From the NCBI GenBank assembly GCA_016215305.1, contig JACRKI010000093.1, positions 1 through 8,069 of the forward strand: a DNA stretch of 8,069 nucleotides, read 5' to 3'. Made by a program: the position numbers and the translations under genes. The notes below the pieces were generated by a model, which worked only from the letters and a program-made list of their open reading frames with translations, was not told the origin of the DNA and ran no database searches. Positions 5,967 through 8,069 of this stretch are shown here, in pieces. The stretch is from Candidatus Woesearchaeota archaeon. GTDB lineage: Archaea; Nanobdellota; Nanobdellia; Woesearchaeales; DSVV01. Position 1 is the stretch's first letter, and the number at the start of each line of letters is the position of its first letter.

Positions 5967-7385
5967 TCAAACTTTCTTTATCTCAAATCCATCTTTGCTA
6001 TCTGCAACCTTATATCCTTTTGCAGTTATTTCATTTCTGATGCGATCGCTCTCCTGCCAATTCTTTGCCTTTCTTGCTTCTTCTCTCTGCTGGCAAAGAT
6101 ATAAAACTTCTGCCGGAATTGGTTCTTTCGCTGTAAGAAGCCCAAGAACTGCATCAATTCTTTCGATGAATGTACTTATTTTTCTTGCATCTTCTTTTCC
6201 CAGATTTTCGATTTTATTGCCTTGATGAATCAACTCAAAAATTGCAGCCAATGCAGGAGAAATCTCCAAATCATCATCCATTGCTTCTTCAAACTTCATT
6301 TCCGCATCTGCAATTAACATACTTACTTCTTCTGCTGCAGGAATTTCTTTTTTATCTTTTACTCCTTTTTCTTCTTTTGCAATTTTGTTTATCCTATCAT
6401 AAAATTCACCATATCTTTCTACTGCACTCGCTGCCGCATCAATGCCTTGCAGCGTGAAATTGAGTTGCTGGCGATAATGCGAGGAGAGGAGAAGATAGCG
6501 GATTGCCGCTGGCTTGTAGCCTTTCTTCAAGATATCTCTTAACGTATAGAAGTTGCCAAGAGATTTACTCATCTTTTTTCCATCAACCAAAATATAATCG
6601 TTGTGCAACCAATATTTAACAAACTGCTTTCCTGTGCATGCTTCACTCTGCGCAATCTCATTCTCATGATGCGGGAAGATTAAATCAATACCGCCGGTGT
6701 GAATATCCATTTGTTCGCCAAGCCATTTCATACTCATCGCACTGCACTCAATATGCCAGCCCGGACGTCCTTTGCCTATTGCTGTTTCCCAGAAAATATT
6801 GCCATCTTTTTCATCCCAGAATTTCCACAACGCAAAATCCTGCACATGCTCTTTGTTATACTCATCGTTCGCAACACGCTTGCCTGTTTGCGTTTGTTCC
6901 AAATTTATGTGCGATAATTTTCCGTAATTGGGGAATTTTTTGATATTGAAATAAATGCCATCCTCTGTCTTGTAGGCGATGTCTTTGTCAAGCAATGTCT
7001 GGATTATTTTTACCATTTCTGGGATGTGTTCTGTTGCTTTTGGGAAATGATTTGGCTTGCTGATGTTGAGTGCTTCCAAATCCTCCATGAAGGCTTGCGT
7101 ATATCTGTCTGTAAATTCTTTTAATCCGAGATGTTCTTTTTGCGAATCTCTGATGATTTTGTCTTCCACATCAGTGATATTCATTACTTGGAGGACTTTG
7201 TAGCCTTTGTATTGCAGATATTTTTTAAGAATGTCTGAACATATGTATGCACGATAATTTCCAATATGCGCAAAATTATAGACTGTTGGACCGCAATTGT
7301 ACATGTGCACAATGTTTTCTTTTTCTCTGATTGGTTTGAAGATTTGCTTGTTTTTTGTTAAAGTGTTGTGGAATTGGAGGGACAT
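5967..7385 (-). CDS. cysS: Cysteinyl-tRNA synthetase
   Basis: A 472-residue class I aminoacyl-tRNA synthetase that activates cysteine with ATP and loads it onto tRNA-Cys in the cytoplasm. The Rossmann-fold signature HIGN is at 40-43 and KMSKS at 271-275. The family's zinc site, which gives cysteine specificity, is intact: Cys31 in YNCGPTVYNFAHIGN, Cys214 in HIECSAM, His239 and Glu243 in FPHHENEIAQSEA. TDVEDKII (71-78) and the WHIECSAM stretch are also typical. The C-terminal part (about 315-472) is the helical and anticodon-binding region, including the REEARKAKNWQESDRIR segment (435-451). Length is close to the 461 residues of E. coli CysRS. I start at the ATG at 7385; a TTG one codon upstream is in frame but has no support. 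The presence of this gene means the organism need not use the SepRS/SepCysS route for Cys-tRNA. Confidence 0.97.
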   Translation of the reverse strand: MSLQFHNTLTKNKQIFKPIREKENIVHMYNCGPTVYNFAHIGNYRAYICSDILKKYLQYKGYKVLQVMNITDVEDKIIRDSQKEHLGLKEFTDRYTQAFMEDLEALNISKPNHFPKATEHIPEMVKIIQTLLDKDIAYKTEDGIYFNIKKFPNYGKLSHINLEQTQTGKRVANDEYNKEHVQDFALWKFWDEKDGNIFWETAIGKGRPGWHIECSAMSMKWLGEQMDIHTGGIDLIFPHHENEIAQSEACTGKQFVKYWLHNDYILVDGKKMSKSLGNFYTLRDILKKGYKPAAIRYLLLSSHYRQQLNFTLQGIDAAASAVERYGEFYDRINKIAKEEKGVKDKKEIPAAEEVSMLIADAEMKFEEAMDDDLEISPALAAIFELIHQGNKIENLGKEDARKISTFIERIDAVLGLLTAKEPIPAEVLYLCQQREEARKAKNWQESDRIRNEITAKGYKVADSKDGFEIKKV

Positions 7386-7432
7386 CAAAGAAGAGAGAGG
7401 ATAATTGTTTTTAATGTTTGCGGCTATTCCTG

Positions 7433-7440
7433 ATTATATA
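7433..7440 (-). promoter_or_regulatory. Probable TATA box for cysS
   Basis: The minus strand reads GGTATATAATC here. Transcription would start near 7411, giving a leader of about 25 bases without a Shine-Dalgarno sequence. A weaker TATA-like CATTAAAAAC (about 7407-7416) is centred 26 bases before the ATG and would give a leaderless message instead; sequence alone cannot choose. Confidence 0.45.
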
Positions 7441-7459
7441 CCTGATTTCACAAAGGATT

Positions 7460-7602
7460 TGCACGAACCTGCAACGCCTGGCGAACACAATATTTTTGAT
7501 TTATTATTTTATGAATTATTTTATAGAAAATTTCTTTGATAAAAAATTTAAAAAATAATAATGACATGAAGATACCTTTGCTGTTCTTAGTTCGTGTATT
7601 TG
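7460..7602. repeat. Intergenic repeat, copy 2 (143 bp)
   Basis: Partner of 4198-4339, in the same orientation. Both ends are conserved: 30 of 33 bases at the left, and ACATRAAGATACCTTT (7564-7579) plus TTCTTAGTTC (7584-7593) at the right. The AT-rich middle has drifted in sequence, but overall length is kept to within one base. It lies behind the cysS promoter. An open frame passing through it (from 7536) is explained by the repeat and is not called as a gene. Confidence 0.75.
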
Positions 7603-7673
7603 CGATGCTTGTTCCACGTGTTTACTTTTTTCGGTTCGGCAAAAAACTGCACAACTCCAGTAAAATAAATAAC

Positions 7674-7692
7674 AATGACATGAAGATACCTT
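7674..7692. repeat. Partial repeat, right-end fragment
   Basis: AATGACATGAAGATACCTT is identical to 7560-7578, the start of the right end of repeat copy 2. It is preceded by similar AT-rich sequence and then diverges, so it looks like a truncated third copy. Confidence 0.65.
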
Positions 7693-7806
7693 GGGCTTTG
7701 CTCAAGGGATTGCTAAACGCTTTGCGTTTGGAATACTTTTTGCGTTGCTTGGCGAATCAAAGCTTTTTCTTGTTCGTGTATTTGCGTTTCTCGGCGAATT
7801 TTTCGC
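7689..7806 (+). other. Cluster of hairpins with TTT loops
   Basis: Three short perfect or near-perfect hairpins share a TTT loop: CCTTGGGC-TTT-GCTCAAGG (7689-7707, one G-T pair), AAACGC-TTT-GCGTTT (7715-7729) and GCGAA-TTT-TTCGC (7794-7806). GCTTTG at 7695-7700 could also pair with CAAAGC at 7758-7763. GTTCGTGTATTTGCG at 7772-7786 repeats 7590-7604 exactly. GC content is visibly higher than in the flanks. It could be a structured RNA, or decayed repeat DNA; I see no coding signal. Confidence 0.4.
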
Positions 7807-7833
7807 GTTACCGGTTCGTGTGTCATTTAACTC

Positions 7834-7880
7834 AAAAAATCCTCATGAGCGAACGAAGTGAGCAAATGTTGGATTTTTTT
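7834..7880 (+). terminator. Terminator-like hairpin ending in T7
   Basis: AAAAAATCC (7834-7842) is the exact complement of GGATTTTTT (7871-7879), and CAT (7844-7846) can pair with ATG (7866-7868). The loop holds GAGCGAACGAAGTGAGC, whose style resembles interspersed repeats of other genomes. The run of seven T at 7874-7880 would stop plus-strand transcription and insulate the ArsR promoter region, but no clear plus-strand gene lies upstream, so it may simply be a repeat. Confidence 0.4.
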
Positions 7881-7887
7881 CACAACC

Positions 7888-7897
7888 TTTATAAATA
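7888..7897 (+). promoter_or_regulatory. Distal TATA box upstream of the ArsR-like gene
   Basis: TTTATAAATA is a strong archaeal TATA match. The expected transcription start is about 7918-7920, directly before the hairpin at 7922-7965. It could give a longer ArsR message with a structured 75-base leader, or a separate small RNA. Confidence 0.45.
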
Positions 7898-7920
7898 TAT
7901 GTGATGTACTTTTCACATAT
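7897..7920. promoter_or_regulatory. Inverted repeat, candidate operator
   Basis: ATATGTGA (7897-7904) and TCACATAT (7913-7920) form perfect 8-base arms around an 8-base spacer. The site lies between the distal TATA box and its expected start point, where a bound dimer would block transcription. ArsR-type proteins often bind such dyads and control their own gene. Confidence 0.5.
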
Positions 7921-7921
7921 C

Positions 7922-7965
7922 ATAAAATTCTTGCATTCGGTCTATGACCCCATGGAGAATTTTAT
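7922..7965. promoter_or_regulatory. Long inverted repeat overlapping the proximal TATA box
   Basis: ATAAAATTCT (7922-7931) is the exact complement of AGAATTTTAT (7956-7965). Inside, CAT (7934-7936) can pair with ATG (7952-7954), and GGTC (7939-7942) with GACC (7946-7949) around a TAT loop. As DNA it covers the first half of the proximal TATA box and could be an operator; as RNA from the distal promoter it would be a 5' hairpin. Confidence 0.5.
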
Positions 7966-7972
7966 ATTTAAA
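7961..7972 (+). promoter_or_regulatory. Proximal TATA box for the ArsR-like gene
   Basis: TTTATATTTAAA is centred about 28 bases upstream of the ATG at 7995, so transcription would start within a few bases of the start codon. The only purine motif before the ATG (AAAGGT) abuts it and is not a normal ribosome binding site. Confidence 0.55.
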
Positions 7973-7994
7973 TTTACTTTACACAAACAAAGGT

Positions 7995-8069
7995 ATGAAC
8001 ATGGAACAACACAACGTCTCGCTTTGCTTTGAGACCCTCGCAAATGAACTGCGTGTCCACATATTGAAA
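7995..8069 (+). CDS. ArsR-type winged-helix transcription regulator, 5' end only
   Basis: Only 25 residues lie in the window. The stretch VSLCFETLANELRVHILK (8-25) matches the first helix of ArsR/HTH_5 and HTH_20 winged-helix domains, where the pattern is an L-F-x-x-L-x-N-E-x-R-x-x-I-L core. These proteins bind DNA as dimers, often to control their own operon in response to a metal, redox state or other signal. The sensing residues would lie past the window edge, so no ligand can be named; Cys11 is not in a recognised metal site. The ATG at 7995 fits the TATA box about 28 bases upstream; a second ATG at 8001 is possible. The inverted repeats just upstream are candidate binding sites for this protein. 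Confidence 0.7.
   Translation, partial: MNMEQHNVSLCFETLANELRVHILK

Noticed and set aside
7386..7388. TTG start one codon upstream for cysS
   Set aside because: The adjacent ATG at 7385 is the stronger start codon, and the extra residue has no support.
7450..7475. T-arm-like AGGTTCGTGCAAATCC on the minus strand, a possible tRNA end
   Set aside because: The flanking bases do not form a T stem, and there is no acceptor, D or anticodon stem nearby. It is part of the repeat.
4198..7602. CRISPR-like array from the repeated blocks
   Set aside because: Only two full copies 3.3 kb apart plus fragments, with no regular short spacers and no cas genes.
7536..7904. Open frame of 122 codons on the plus strand between cysS and the ArsR-like gene
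   Set aside because: It runs through repeat copy 2, the third fragment and the terminator-like hairpin. Its internal peptide repeat (NNNDMKIP twice) comes from the DNA repeat, and it has no domain or plausible promoter.
7899..7910. GTGATGT resembling box C of a C/D guide RNA
   Set aside because: No box D (CTGA) follows at a usable distance, and the bases belong to the inverted repeat.

Overview
The window looks like a piece of an AT-rich archaeal genome, most plausibly a DPANN-type archaeon (Woesearchaeota/Pacearchaeota-like). This is inferred, not proven. Genes are packed tightly and most starts lack a Shine-Dalgarno sequence. TATA boxes lie about 26-29 bases upstream of several start codons, the archaeal spacing for leaderless or nearly leaderless transcripts. 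The last gene begins like an archaeal ArsR-type winged-helix regulator. No rRNA, tRNA, CRISPR array, transposase or phage gene was seen.

Bases 1-4013 (minus strand) hold a four-gene block, read from 4013 downwards: a DPM1-like polyprenyl-phosphate glycosyltransferase, a membrane-embedded processive GT2 synthase with D, DxD, TED and QxxRW motifs, a membrane-anchored thioredoxin-fold protein with a CPDC motif, and a multi-pass GT-C glycosyltransferase that runs off the left edge. Genes two and three overlap by 7 bases. A likely scheme is that the DPM1-like enzyme loads a sugar onto a lipid carrier, the GT-C enzyme uses that lipid-linked sugar outside the membrane, and the synthase builds or exports a glycan. 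The thioredoxin-like protein would act on the outer face of the same membrane.

Bases 4014-4403 are a divergent spacer with a promoter for each side and one copy of a 142-base repeat. Bases 4404-5572 (plus strand) hold a two-gene operon: an RBBP9/YdeN-type serine hydrolase and a phosphoglycerate-mutase-like histidine phosphatase. It converges, with only 9 bases between stop codons, on a minus-strand pair (5582-7385): cysteinyl-tRNA synthetase followed 4 bases later by a 126-residue protein of unknown function.

Bases 7386-7994 have no convincing gene. They hold the cysS promoter, a second copy of the repeat and fragments of it, a run of hairpins with TTT loops, a terminator-like hairpin, and two TATA boxes interleaved with two inverted repeats just upstream of the ArsR-like gene, which starts at 7995 and is cut by the right edge. 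The least explained parts are this 7.4-8.0 kb region and the thioredoxin-fold gene inside the glycan operon.
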